8,258 nucleotides of DNA from assembly GCA_026419635.1 (NCBI GenBank), contig JANZZB010000061.1, positions 1-8,258 on the forward strand, written 5' to 3'. Under the pieces are notes generated by a model, which was given only the letters and a program-made list of their open reading frames with translations, did no database searches and was not told the origin of the DNA. Numbering within the stretch: position 1 is the stretch's first letter; each line of letters begins with the position of its first letter. The position numbers and the translations under genes are program-made. Positions 1 through 6,020 of this stretch are shown here, piece after piece. The DNA comes from Clostridiales bacterium (lineage in GTDB: Bacteria; Bacillota; Clostridia; Oscillospirales; Butyricicoccaceae).

Positions 1-472
1 GAATATTCCAGCTGTCAACGGGATCTGTTACTTTTATTTTATTATATATGATTCCGACGACACCCCAGGCATAGGGAACGGAATATTCGCCGGTTTTATC
101 ATATTCTGGTTTTTTTAAATCATCACGGATAAAAGAAAAATTAGGAATGTTCTTAAAATCCAGTTTTTCAAGCATCCCTTCATGAATCATTCGGTCAATC
201 ATATAATCCGAGGGTATAATAACGTCGTATGTAATATCTTCAAACTTCAATTTTGTATAAAGATCCTCGTTCGATACAAATGTGGAATAGTTTACTTTAA
301 TACCAGTTTCTTTATAAAACTGATCCAGAAGATCTATGTCGATATATTCGCCCCAATTGTAAACATTAATTTCCTTTTTTTCTTTATTAGAAATCATGTT
401 TTGATTGCTGCAACCCGAAATAAGCACATATAGAAGGAAAATTCCGAAAATGACCGCGAGAGACTTTTTCAA
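1..472 (-). CDS. potD: Spermidine/putrescine ABC transporter substrate-binding lipoprotein, 5' part (PotD-like)
   Basis: Read on the minus strand, 157 codons are visible before the gene leaves the window; PotD proteins are usually about 350 residues. The product should be a membrane-anchored, extracellular solute-binding protein that hands polyamines to a PotABC permease. The N-terminus MKKSLAVIFGIFLL is followed by a lipobox ISGC, so Cys21 should be lipidated. After a short linker comes the family hallmark INVYNWGEYI (residues 35-44), then ETGIKVNYSTF, YDVIIPSDYM (82-91) and YSVPYAWGVVGIIYN. W40, E42, Y43, S88 and Y90 line up with residues around the polyamine site of E. coli PotD (alignment from memory). 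The start is TTG at 470-472: no ATG lies in frame upstream, and AGGAGGT sits 8 nt before it. The gene follows an RluA-family gene rather than potABC, so it is either first in its operon or an orphan binding protein. A related solute (another polyamine or an amine) remains possible. Confidence 0.93.
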   Translation of the reverse strand, partial: MKKSLAVIFGIFLLYVLISGCSNQNMISNKEKKEINVYNWGEYIDIDLLDQFYKETGIKVNYSTFVSNEDLYTKLKFEDITYDVIIPSDYMIDRMIHEGMLEKLDFKNIPNFSFIRDDLKKPEYDKTGEYSVPYAWGVVGIIYNKIKVTDPVDSWNI

Positions 473-480
473 TTTATTAT

Positions 481-488
481 GACCTCCT
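481..488 (-). promoter_or_regulatory. Ribosome binding site fixing the TTG start of potD
   Basis: The minus strand reads AGGAGGTC here, a near-perfect Shine-Dalgarno sequence 8 nt upstream of TTG (470-472). The codons between it and the start (GGT CAT AAT AAA) contain no alternative start, so it selects the rare TTG codon. Confidence 0.8.
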
Positions 489-523
489 ATTGTTGCATGA
501 CTTTTTCATTCACGAGCCATTTA

Positions 524-529
524 ATTATA
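524..529 (-). promoter_or_regulatory. Possible -10 box for potD
   Basis: The minus strand carries a perfect TATAAT about 50 nt upstream of the potD start, in the 130-nt gap after the pseudouridine synthase gene. Seventeen nt further upstream there is only a T-rich stretch with no TTGACA-like box, so a separate potD promoter is a guess. No convincing terminator hairpin was found in the same gap, so read-through from the upstream gene is also possible. Confidence 0.35.
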
Positions 530-602
530 GATAAGAATCCATAAAAAAACCAGCACGTGAAGGAATAGGAATCATTAGGATTTTACTGAACCGAATATTT
601 CT

Positions 603-1589
603 TTAGGGCGAACAATCATTTGTGTTTTGCCCGGAGTTTTTAATAAAATCATCGGCAAAATCCACATTTTTAATAGTGAAGGAACGATCTTTTAAATAGT
701 CCAAATTAGAAGCCGAAGTTGTAAAAGAAAAAATCAATTTATAAGAATAGAGTGCCTGGTGAGAAAATCCAAGTACTTTTTTCCCCCCGGTCTGCCCGTA
801 TTTTCCGTCTCCAACAATGGGGTGACCTGCATGTGCAAGCTGTGCTCTGATTTGATGTGTGCGGCCCGTTAAAAGCTCGCATTCTAAAAGAGAGTAACCT
901 TTATTAGAACAGATCGTACGGTAAATAGTAGATGCTTTTTTTGCTCCTTTTATAGGCCTGTCCGTTACTGTTACAAGGTTTTCATCTTCATTTTTTTTAA
1001 TAAAGCCGTCAAGCCTCCCCATTTTGGGCTGGAATGTTCCATTAACAAGACATAAATAGAGCTTCCTAATTTCCCGATCTTTTATTTTTTGATTTAATAC
1101 GCGAAGCGTTTCTGCATTCTTGGCTGCAATTACGATTCCGCCCGTATTCCGGTCTATCCTGTTGCAAAGTGCAGGAGCAAATGAATTTTCATTTTCAGGA
1201 TCCCATTCTTTTTTTTGATATAAATATGCCTTAATCTGAGAGATTAATGTGTTTTCCACTTCATTTTCATCTGAATGAACAATCAGACCGGGCTTTTTAT
1301 TGATAAGAAGCAGATTTTCATCCTCATATACTATTTCAAGTTTTGGAGTAACTCGAAGATAAGCCGTATCTTCGTCAGGCTTATCAAAAAATTCATCATT
1401 AATATATAAAGTTACCACGTCTCCTAAAGCGAGACGCTGGTCACCCTTTGAGCGTTTTCCGTTTACTTTAATTCTTTTTAATCGAAAATATTTGAACATT
1501 AATGAAGTAGGAAGGGACGGAAGATTTTTTATTAAAAAACGGTCCAGACGCTGATTTTCATCATTCTTATTTACGACAAGCTCCCGCAT
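603..1589 (-). CDS. RluA-family RNA pseudouridine synthase
   Basis: The 328-residue protein should convert specific uridines of large-subunit rRNA (or tRNA) to pseudouridine in the cytoplasm; the exact target cannot be told from sequence. An S4 RNA-binding domain occupies about residues 12-64 (QRLDRFL ... KRIKVNGKR ... GDVVTLYI). The catalytic domain follows: NKKPGLIVHSDE (97-108), the active-site motif NRIDRNTGG (143-151) with Asp146 as the predicted nucleophile, and LLTGRTHQIRAQLAHAGHPIVGDGKYG-type sequence (239-265) typical of RluC/RluD. The ATG at 1587-1589 gives MRELVVNKND, which fits the family N-terminus. The open frame extends upstream to an ATG at 1626-1628, but those extra 13 residues are not family-like. 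An AAAGGA lies 15 nt before the chosen ATG, unusually far, and a small hairpin between them may shorten that distance. The gene is divergent from the yceD-rpmF unit. Confidence 0.93.
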   Translation of the reverse strand: MRELVVNKNDENQRLDRFLIKNLPSLPTSLMFKYFRLKRIKVNGKRSKGDQRLALGDVVTLYINDEFFDKPDEDTAYLRVTPKLEIVYEDENLLLINKKPGLIVHSDENEVENTLISQIKAYLYQKKEWDPENENSFAPALCNRIDRNTGGIVIAAKNAETLRVLNQKIKDREIRKLYLCLVNGTFQPKMGRLDGFIKKNEDENLVTVTDRPIKGAKKASTIYRTICSNKGYSLLECELLTGRTHQIRAQLAHAGHPIVGDGKYGQTGGKKVLGFSHQALYSYKLIFSFTTSASNLDYLKDRSFTIKNVDFADDFIKNSGQNTNDCSP

Positions 1590-1708
1590 TGTTGAAATAA
1601 TCATTCCTTTCAACGATAACATGATCACAATCTGTGTAAGAAACGGTGTTTAGGCCGCTTTTATATTTTGAACTGCTTGTATCTTGAATATGAAACGGGT
1701 ATACTATC

Positions 1709-1736
1709 ATTATATAGGAAGTTAGCATTTTGTAAA
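1709..1736 (-). promoter_or_regulatory. Promoter of the pseudouridine synthase gene
   Basis: The minus strand shows TTTACA (1731-1736), a 16-nt spacer and a perfect TATAAT (1709-1714), matching a sigma-A promoter with one mismatch in the -35 box. Transcription would start near 1702, giving a leader of about 110 nt before the chosen start codon. The promoter faces away from the yceD promoter. Confidence 0.65.
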
Positions 1737-1756
1737 GAATGCAGCTTTTGCACAAA

Positions 1757-1779
1757 ATTCATGCAACAATTGCATGAAT
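1757..1779. repeat. Perfect inverted repeat between divergent promoters, possible operator
   Basis: The 10-nt arms ATTCATGCAA and TTGCATGAAT are exact reverse complements around the centre CAA. The site lies 20 nt upstream of the -35 box of the leftward promoter and 14 nt upstream of the -35 box of the rightward promoter. It has no T-tract, so it is not a terminator, and it fits a dimeric regulator's binding site. The bound protein is unknown. Confidence 0.6.
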
Positions 1780-1793
1780 CGTAATCTGTATTG

Positions 1794-1822
1794 TTGACAA
1801 AGAATGTCGTGCGTATTATAAT
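1794..1822 (+). promoter_or_regulatory. Consensus sigma-A promoter of yceD-rpmF
   Basis: TTGACA (1794-1799), a 17-nt spacer and TATAAT (1817-1822) match the consensus at all twelve positions and at the ideal spacing. Transcription should begin near 1829, about 23 nt before the yceD ATG. Such a strong promoter fits a ribosomal-protein unit. Confidence 0.88.
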
Positions 1823-1851
1823 ACCATTCGTATCGTTTTAAGAGGTGCGCT

Positions 1852-2349
1852 ATGAAAATCAGCATAAACCGCTTACGAGATTCAGGAAAAACAGAATTTC
1901 CGTTTTCGTACGACCTGGATCTTCATGATCTTGAGTGCTCTTATGACCGCCCGTTTCGTGACCCGGTTCATGTATCCGGTGTGCTTGCGGACAGGGCAGG
2001 AATATTAGAGTTGACTCTTGAAATTGAAGCGCCTGTCACTACGCAGTGTGCGCGTTGCGGGAAAGAAATTCATTTTATGCACCGGACAGAAACAAAGAAC
2101 GTGGTATCCGATCAGGAACTTTCAAATGACAGCGACGAGGAAATCATATACTTAAAGAGTGATGAAATCGAGCTGGACGAGATTGTTTCTTCCTCGCTTT
2201 TACTTAGCATGGATATGGTTTATTTATGCAGTGAAGATTGTAAAGGGCTTTGCTCAGAATGTGGAGCAGACTTAAATCTTGGCCCTTGCGGCTGTAAAAA
2301 AGAAATAGATCCCCGTTTGGCAAAGCTCAAAGATTTGCTTGAGAAATAA
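1852..2349 (+). CDS. yceD: DUF177 (YceD-family) protein, partner gene of L32
   Basis: The 165-residue protein belongs to the DUF177/YceD family, which is almost always encoded just before rpmF. In E. coli and plants members affect 23S rRNA levels or maturation; the molecular role is not settled. Eight cysteines form a likely zinc site: a first pair CARC (66 and 69), then C126, C130, C134, C137, C146 and C148 in the C-terminal signature LCSEDCKGLCSECGADLNLG (residues 125-144) plus PCGCKK. The end DPRLAKLKDLL is also typical. The ATG has AGAGGTG 4 nt upstream. rpmF begins 38 nt after the stop, and the two share a promoter and a terminator. Confidence 0.93.
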   Translation: MKISINRLRDSGKTEFPFSYDLDLHDLECSYDRPFRDPVHVSGVLADRAGILELTLEIEAPVTTQCARCGKEIHFMHRTETKNVVSDQELSNDSDEEIIYLKSDEIELDEIVSSSLLLSMDMVYLCSEDCKGLCSECGADLNLGPCGCKKEIDPRLAKLKDLLEK

Positions 2350-2387
2350 ATATTATAAATGTTTCCACCATGGAGGAGGTGTTACCT

Positions 2388-2576
2388 ATGGCGGTACCGA
2401 AGAGACGAATTTCGAAAACCAGAAGGGACAAAAGGCGCAGCTCTCATTGGAAGCTCGACCTTCCCGGAATAACAAAATGCCCGAAATGCGGAGAGTTTAA
2501 GCTTTCTCACAGGGTCTGTAAAGCCTGCGGCATATACGATGGACGCGAGGTTATTAAAGTCGAAGCTGCGAAGTAA
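2388..2576 (+). CDS. rpmF: 50S ribosomal protein L32, zinc-ribbon form
   Basis: This 62-residue basic protein is ribosomal protein L32 (bL32) of the large subunit. It begins MAVPKRRISKTRRDKRRS, the classic L32 start, and has the two zinc-ligand pairs CPKC (31 and 34) and CKAC (44 and 47). It is therefore the zinc-containing type rather than the cysteine-free paralogue some Firmicutes express under zinc shortage. An in-frame ATG at 2370 exists, but that stretch contains the ribosome binding site itself (GGAGGAGGTG, 2372-2381), which lies 6 nt before the ATG at 2388, so the later start is the real one. Confidence 0.97.
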   Translation: MAVPKRRISKTRRDKRRSSHWKLDLPGITKCPKCGEFKLSHRVCKACGIYDGREVIKVEAAK

Positions 2577-2587
2577 GATGAGAAAAG

Positions 2588-2616
2588 TAGGGAAGGATTG
2601 CCTTCTCTATTTTTTT
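2588..2616 (+). terminator. Intrinsic terminator after rpmF
   Basis: A 9-bp stem (TAGGGAAGG with CCTTCTCTA, one G-U pair) closes a 4-nt loop ATTG and is followed by seven T. It begins 12 nt after the rpmF stop. The A-rich stretch on its left could pair with the T-tract. It ends the yceD-rpmF transcript and separates it from the DUF512-der operon. Confidence 0.88.
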
Positions 2617-2695
2617 ACCCAGGTTTCTCTGAAAGGTTGTTCCGGAATAATAGGCAGGAAGCCATTTAGCGAACCTGAATTGGGAGTGAAAATGG

Positions 2696-3994
2696 ATGTC
2701 GGCGAAAATTGAAGAAGTAAAAAAGAAAAGTCCCTCCTTTTATGCCGGTATTAAAAAAGGGGAGACCCTTATATCGATTAATGGAGAGGAAGTCGTCGAC
2801 GTTCTCGACTACCAATTTTTAAGTTATGACGCAGAGTTAGAAGTAACCCTTTCCGATGAAAACGGTAATATAAGAAATGTTACTGTTAAAAAAGAGGACG
2901 GGGACGAACTCGGTCTGAGCTTTACGACTTATTTGATTGATAAAATGAGGCGATGCAAAAACAATTGCATCTTTTGCTTTATTGACCAGCTGCCAAAAGG
3001 AATGCGCAAAAGTCTGTACTTAAAAGACGACGATGCGCGCATGTCTTTTTTACTCGGCAATTATATTTCACTGACAAATCTAAAAGAGAAAGAAATCGAT
3101 CGCGTTATACGCATGCGCATATCTCCGATAAATATTTCCGTTCAGACGACAAACCCGGAGCTTAGGGTTAAAATGCTAGGAAATAAAAATGCCGGAGAAA
3201 GCTTGAAAATAATGAAGCGGTTCTTTGACTCAGGAATACGCATGAATGCGCAGGTTGTCGTATGCCCGGGTATAAATGACGGCAAGGAACTGGAAAAGAC
3301 TCTTGTGGATTTAACCGCAATGTATCCAATTGTTTCGAGCATCTCAGTTGTGCCGGTTGGACTTACTAAACACCGCACCGGACTTTATCCGCTGGTTCCT
3401 GTTAATCAGAAAAGTGCCGGTGAGATTTTGGATATAACGGAGCGCTACGGAAAAAAATGTTTAGATCGATTCCAAAGCCGCGTCGTTTATCCGTCTGATG
3501 AATTATATTTAAAGGCAAAACGTCCTTACCCGGATACGGAGTTTTATGAGGATTTTCCTCAGTTTGAAAACGGCGTCGGGATGCTTGCTCTTTTTTCGTC
3601 TGAGTTCCGTAAGAATGTAGACGATGCAGATAAATTAAAGTGTAAACCATTCACAGCTGTAACAGGAGAAGCAACCGGGGAGTTTTTGCGTTCCTTGATT
3701 GACTATGCCGGGATTAAATGCGATAATTTACAATATGAAATAAGAACAATCGAGAATCATTTTTTTGGAAATACAGTTGATGTGACTGGACTTGTTACTG
3801 GCAGCGATATTCTGGAAGAATTTAATCAAAGTAAACCTTTATACCGTGTATTGGTGCCAGCCTGTATGTTAAGGTATGACAGGGATATGTTTTTAGACTC
3901 CGTTACGGTTGACACGCTCCAGGAATCAATCAAAGTTCCGTTGGAAATAATAGAGACGGACGGAAACACCTTTTTTGAATCTATTTTTTGTTAA
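2696..3994 (+). CDS. PDZ / radical-SAM / DUF512 protein of unknown function
   Basis: The 432-residue protein has three parts. A PDZ-like segment covers about residues 1-70 (SPSFYAGIKKGETLISINGEEV, 12-33, is the GD-like ligand loop region). A radical-SAM core follows, with the 4Fe-4S motif CKNNCIFCF (C87, C91, C94). The C-terminal DUF512 domain covers roughly residues 240-432. Conserved blocks include LPKGMRKSLYLKDDDARMSF (99-118) and ISVQTTNPELR. No substrate is known for this family. It is widespread in Clostridia, commonly beside der, which suggests a link to ribosome or translation factors, but that is inference. The ATG at 2696 has GGGAGTG 7 nt upstream; a second ATG at 2692 is out of frame and stops after six codons. 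The der start codon lies 29 nt after the stop. Confidence 0.92.
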   Translation: MSAKIEEVKKKSPSFYAGIKKGETLISINGEEVVDVLDYQFLSYDAELEVTLSDENGNIRNVTVKKEDGDELGLSFTTYLIDKMRRCKNNCIFCFIDQLPKGMRKSLYLKDDDARMSFLLGNYISLTNLKEKEIDRVIRMRISPINISVQTTNPELRVKMLGNKNAGESLKIMKRFFDSGIRMNAQVVVCPGINDGKELEKTLVDLTAMYPIVSSISVVPVGLTKHRTGLYPLVPVNQKSAGEILDITERYGKKCLDRFQSRVVYPSDELYLKAKRPYPDTEFYEDFPQFENGVGMLALFSSEFRKNVDDADKLKCKPFTAVTGEATGEFLRSLIDYAGIKCDNLQYEIRTIENHFFGNTVDVTGLVTGSDILEEFNQSKPLYRVLVPACMLRYDRDMFLDSVTVDTLQESIKVPLEIIETDGNTFFESIFC

Positions 3995-4023
3995 AATACA
4001 AAGGAAAAACGGGAGGATATTTT

Positions 4024-5343
4024 ATGCCAAAGCCGGTTGTGGCAATTGTAGGCAGGCCAAACGTTGGAAAATCAATGCTTTTTAATCGAATAGCCGGACG
4101 GCGGCTTTCGATTGTTGAAGATACACCCGGAGTAACCAGAGACAGATTATACGCTGATGCCGAATGGCGTGGAAGAGAGTTTCTTCTGGTTGATACAGGT
4201 GGTATTGAACCAAATACCGATAACGAAATATTAAAATTTATGCGGCAGCAGGCTGAAATCGCCATTTCCACTGCCGATGTAATTGTTTTTATTACCGATC
4301 TGCGCACCGGAGTTACTGCCTCGGATCAGGACGTAGCCGCAATTCTTAAAAAATCGAAAAAACCGGTCGTGCTTTGCGTGAATAAACTCGACACACCAGG
4401 TAATCCTCCGCCTGATTTTTACGAATTTTATAATCTGGGACTTGGTGATCCTATCGGCGTTTCAGCGCTTCACGGTTACGGTACGGGAGATTTACTGGAT
4501 GAATGTTTTCAGTATTTTCCTGAAGAGGATCCGGAAGAAGAATCTTCCGATTACATTAAGGTTGCTGTTATCGGTAAACCAAATGCAGGAAAATCTTCTT
4601 TGATCAATTGTATTTTAGGTGAAGAGCGCGTTATAGTCAGTAATATCCCGGGAACAACGCGTGATTCGGTAGACACTTATTTCGAGAACAAGTGGGGTAA
4701 ATTCCTTTTTATAGATACCGCTGGAATTCGCCGCAAATCGAAAGTAAACGAAAACATCGAATATATCAGCGTACTTCGCGCAAAATCGGCGATTGAACGG
4801 TGCGACGTCTGTCTAATTATGGTTGATGCGATTGACGGTATAACGGAGCAGGACACCAAAGTTGCAGGACTTGCCCATGAAGCCGGCAAAGCGTCCATTA
4901 TCGTTATGAATAAATGGGATATTGTTGAGAAAGACAATAAAACAATGGCAAACATTGAAAACAAGGTACGCACGGATCTTGCCTATATGACCTACGCACC
5001 CGTTGCCTTTATTTCCGCAAAAACCGGCCAGCGTGTGGACCGTTTGTTTGAATTGATTCATTACGTGAACAACCAAAGTGTAATGAGAATAACAACGGGT
5101 ATGCTCAACGATGTGCTTTCCGATGCAACAGCAAGAGTACAGCCGCCGACAGACAAAGGACGTCGTCTAAAAATTTATTACATGACACAAACCGGCGTAA
5201 AGCCGCCACATTTTGTTATTTTCTGCAACGACGCGAGTTTGTTTCATTTTTCCTATCAACGTTATCTTGAAAATAAGCTTCGCGAAGTTTTTGGCCTTGA
5301 GGGTACACCAATTCGTTTTACCCTTCGCCAAAAAGGCGAATAG
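4024..5343 (+). CDS. der: Ribosome biogenesis GTPase Der (EngA)
   Basis: This 439-residue essential GTPase has two tandem G domains and helps late assembly of the 50S subunit. G domain 1 has the P-loop GRPNVGKS (10-17), DTGG (57-60) and NKLD (120-123). G domain 2 has GKPNAGKS (184-191), DTAG (231-234), NKWD (296-299) and SAK (331-333). A KH-like domain (about 354-439) ends in NKLREVFGLEGTPIRF. All expected nucleotide-binding motifs are intact, and the length matches the 436 residues of B. subtilis Der. The ATG at 4024 gives MPKPVVAIVG with GGGAGG 7 nt upstream. An earlier in-frame ATG at 3988 overlaps the upstream gene and has no ribosome binding site. The stop lies 23 nt before plsY. Confidence 0.98.
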   Translation: MPKPVVAIVGRPNVGKSMLFNRIAGRRLSIVEDTPGVTRDRLYADAEWRGREFLLVDTGGIEPNTDNEILKFMRQQAEIAISTADVIVFITDLRTGVTASDQDVAAILKKSKKPVVLCVNKLDTPGNPPPDFYEFYNLGLGDPIGVSALHGYGTGDLLDECFQYFPEEDPEEESSDYIKVAVIGKPNAGKSSLINCILGEERVIVSNIPGTTRDSVDTYFENKWGKFLFIDTAGIRRKSKVNENIEYISVLRAKSAIERCDVCLIMVDAIDGITEQDTKVAGLAHEAGKASIIVMNKWDIVEKDNKTMANIENKVRTDLAYMTYAPVAFISAKTGQRVDRLFELIHYVNNQSVMRITTGMLNDVLSDATARVQPPTDKGRRLKIYYMTQTGVKPPHFVIFCNDASLFHFSYQRYLENKLREVFGLEGTPIRFTLRQKGE

Positions 5344-5366
5344 CTGCTAATACGGAGGAATCTTCC

Positions 5367-6020
5367 ATGTACTTGAAATTTGTTCTTGCCGCCGTTTTTT
5401 CCTATCTTCTCGGCAGCTTTAACACCTCGATCGTTGTATCTAAATCACTGGCCGGCATTGACATTAGAGAGTATGGCAGTAAAAACGCCGGATTAACGAA
5501 TTCCCTTCGCACTTTGGGCGGCAAAAAAGCACTTTTAGTTGTTGCCGGCGATGTAGCAAAAGGCGGAGCCGCAATTTTAATTGCTTATTTATTATTTCAC
5601 GGTTATAATGCACAAATCATAGCTTATGCCAAATTGATTGCAGGTATTTTCGCGGTTACCGGACATGTTTTTCCTGTATATTTCAATTTTAAGGGTGGCA
5701 AAGGAGTACTAACAGGAGGATCCGTAATCCTGTTTTTTGATTGGCGTATTTTACTTATATTGCTTACAATTTTTTTATTGACCTATTTTATAACAAAATA
5801 CGTTTCTCTGGGTTCCGTTTTGGCAGCATTTGCTTTACCGTTTTTGATGTATTATTTTTATCAAGATACGTTGATTACGAGTGTAGGCATTTTAATTTCC
5901 GCAGGCTTAATAATCATGCATCGTTCAAACATAAAGCGGCTTATCAATAGAACAGAATCGAAAACGAATTTTCGTAAAAAAAAGATCAATAATGATAATC
6001 AGGAGGCAAATATAAAATGA
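5367..6020 (+). CDS. plsY: Acyl-phosphate:glycerol-3-phosphate acyltransferase PlsY
   Basis: This 217-residue integral membrane enzyme transfers an acyl group from acyl-phosphate to glycerol-3-phosphate, making lysophosphatidic acid. Several hydrophobic segments are visible: about residues 3-22, 54-75, 83-103, 124-145 and 148-183. The three family motifs are present: YGSKNAGLTNSLRTLGG (36-52), GHVFPVYFNFKGGKGV near 99-114, and HRSNIKRLINRTESK near the C-terminus. The first motif has Lys where most members read GSGN. The tail after NRTESK is a very basic, polar extension of about 19 residues, making the protein slightly longer than the usual ~200. GGAGG lies 8 nt before the ATG. The stop overlaps the gpsA start in ATGA, so the two are translationally coupled, which fits their consecutive reactions. 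Confidence 0.95.
   Translation: MYLKFVLAAVFSYLLGSFNTSIVVSKSLAGIDIREYGSKNAGLTNSLRTLGGKKALLVVAGDVAKGGAAILIAYLLFHGYNAQIIAYAKLIAGIFAVTGHVFPVYFNFKGGKGVLTGGSVILFFDWRILLILLTIFLLTYFITKYVSLGSVLAAFALPFLMYYFYQDTLITSVGILISAGLIIMHRSNIKRLINRTESKTNFRKKKINNDNQEANIK

Noticed and set aside
182..433. Plus-strand open frame of 83 codons
   Set aside because: It is antisense to the potD-like gene, has no ribosome binding site, and its product is low-complexity and hydrophobic.
541..565. Possible terminator of the pseudouridine synthase gene (minus strand, T7 run after CACGTGCTGG)
   Set aside because: The T-run is present, but the preceding bases form only a 3-bp CACGTG self-pairing with mismatches outside it, so the hairpin is not credible.
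1567..1755. Minus-strand open frame of 62 codons upstream of the pseudouridine synthase
   Set aside because: It overlaps the promoter -10 box and the start of the synthase in another frame, and has no good ribosome binding site or family pattern. It would begin upstream of the predicted transcription start.
2370..2387. Six-residue N-terminal extension of L32
   Set aside because: The stretch is the ribosome binding site (GGAGGAGG), and L32 proteins begin MAVPKRR.
3142..3650. Two minus-strand open frames inside the DUF512 gene
   Set aside because: They are shadows of a well-supported gene with no start signals or recognisable motifs.
3988..4023. Twelve-residue extension of Der
   Set aside because: It overlaps the upstream stop and lacks a ribosome binding site, while GGGAGG is well placed for the ATG at 4024.
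4677..5076. Overlapping minus-strand open frames inside der
   Set aside because: They are antisense to the second G domain of Der, whose motifs explain the sequence fully.
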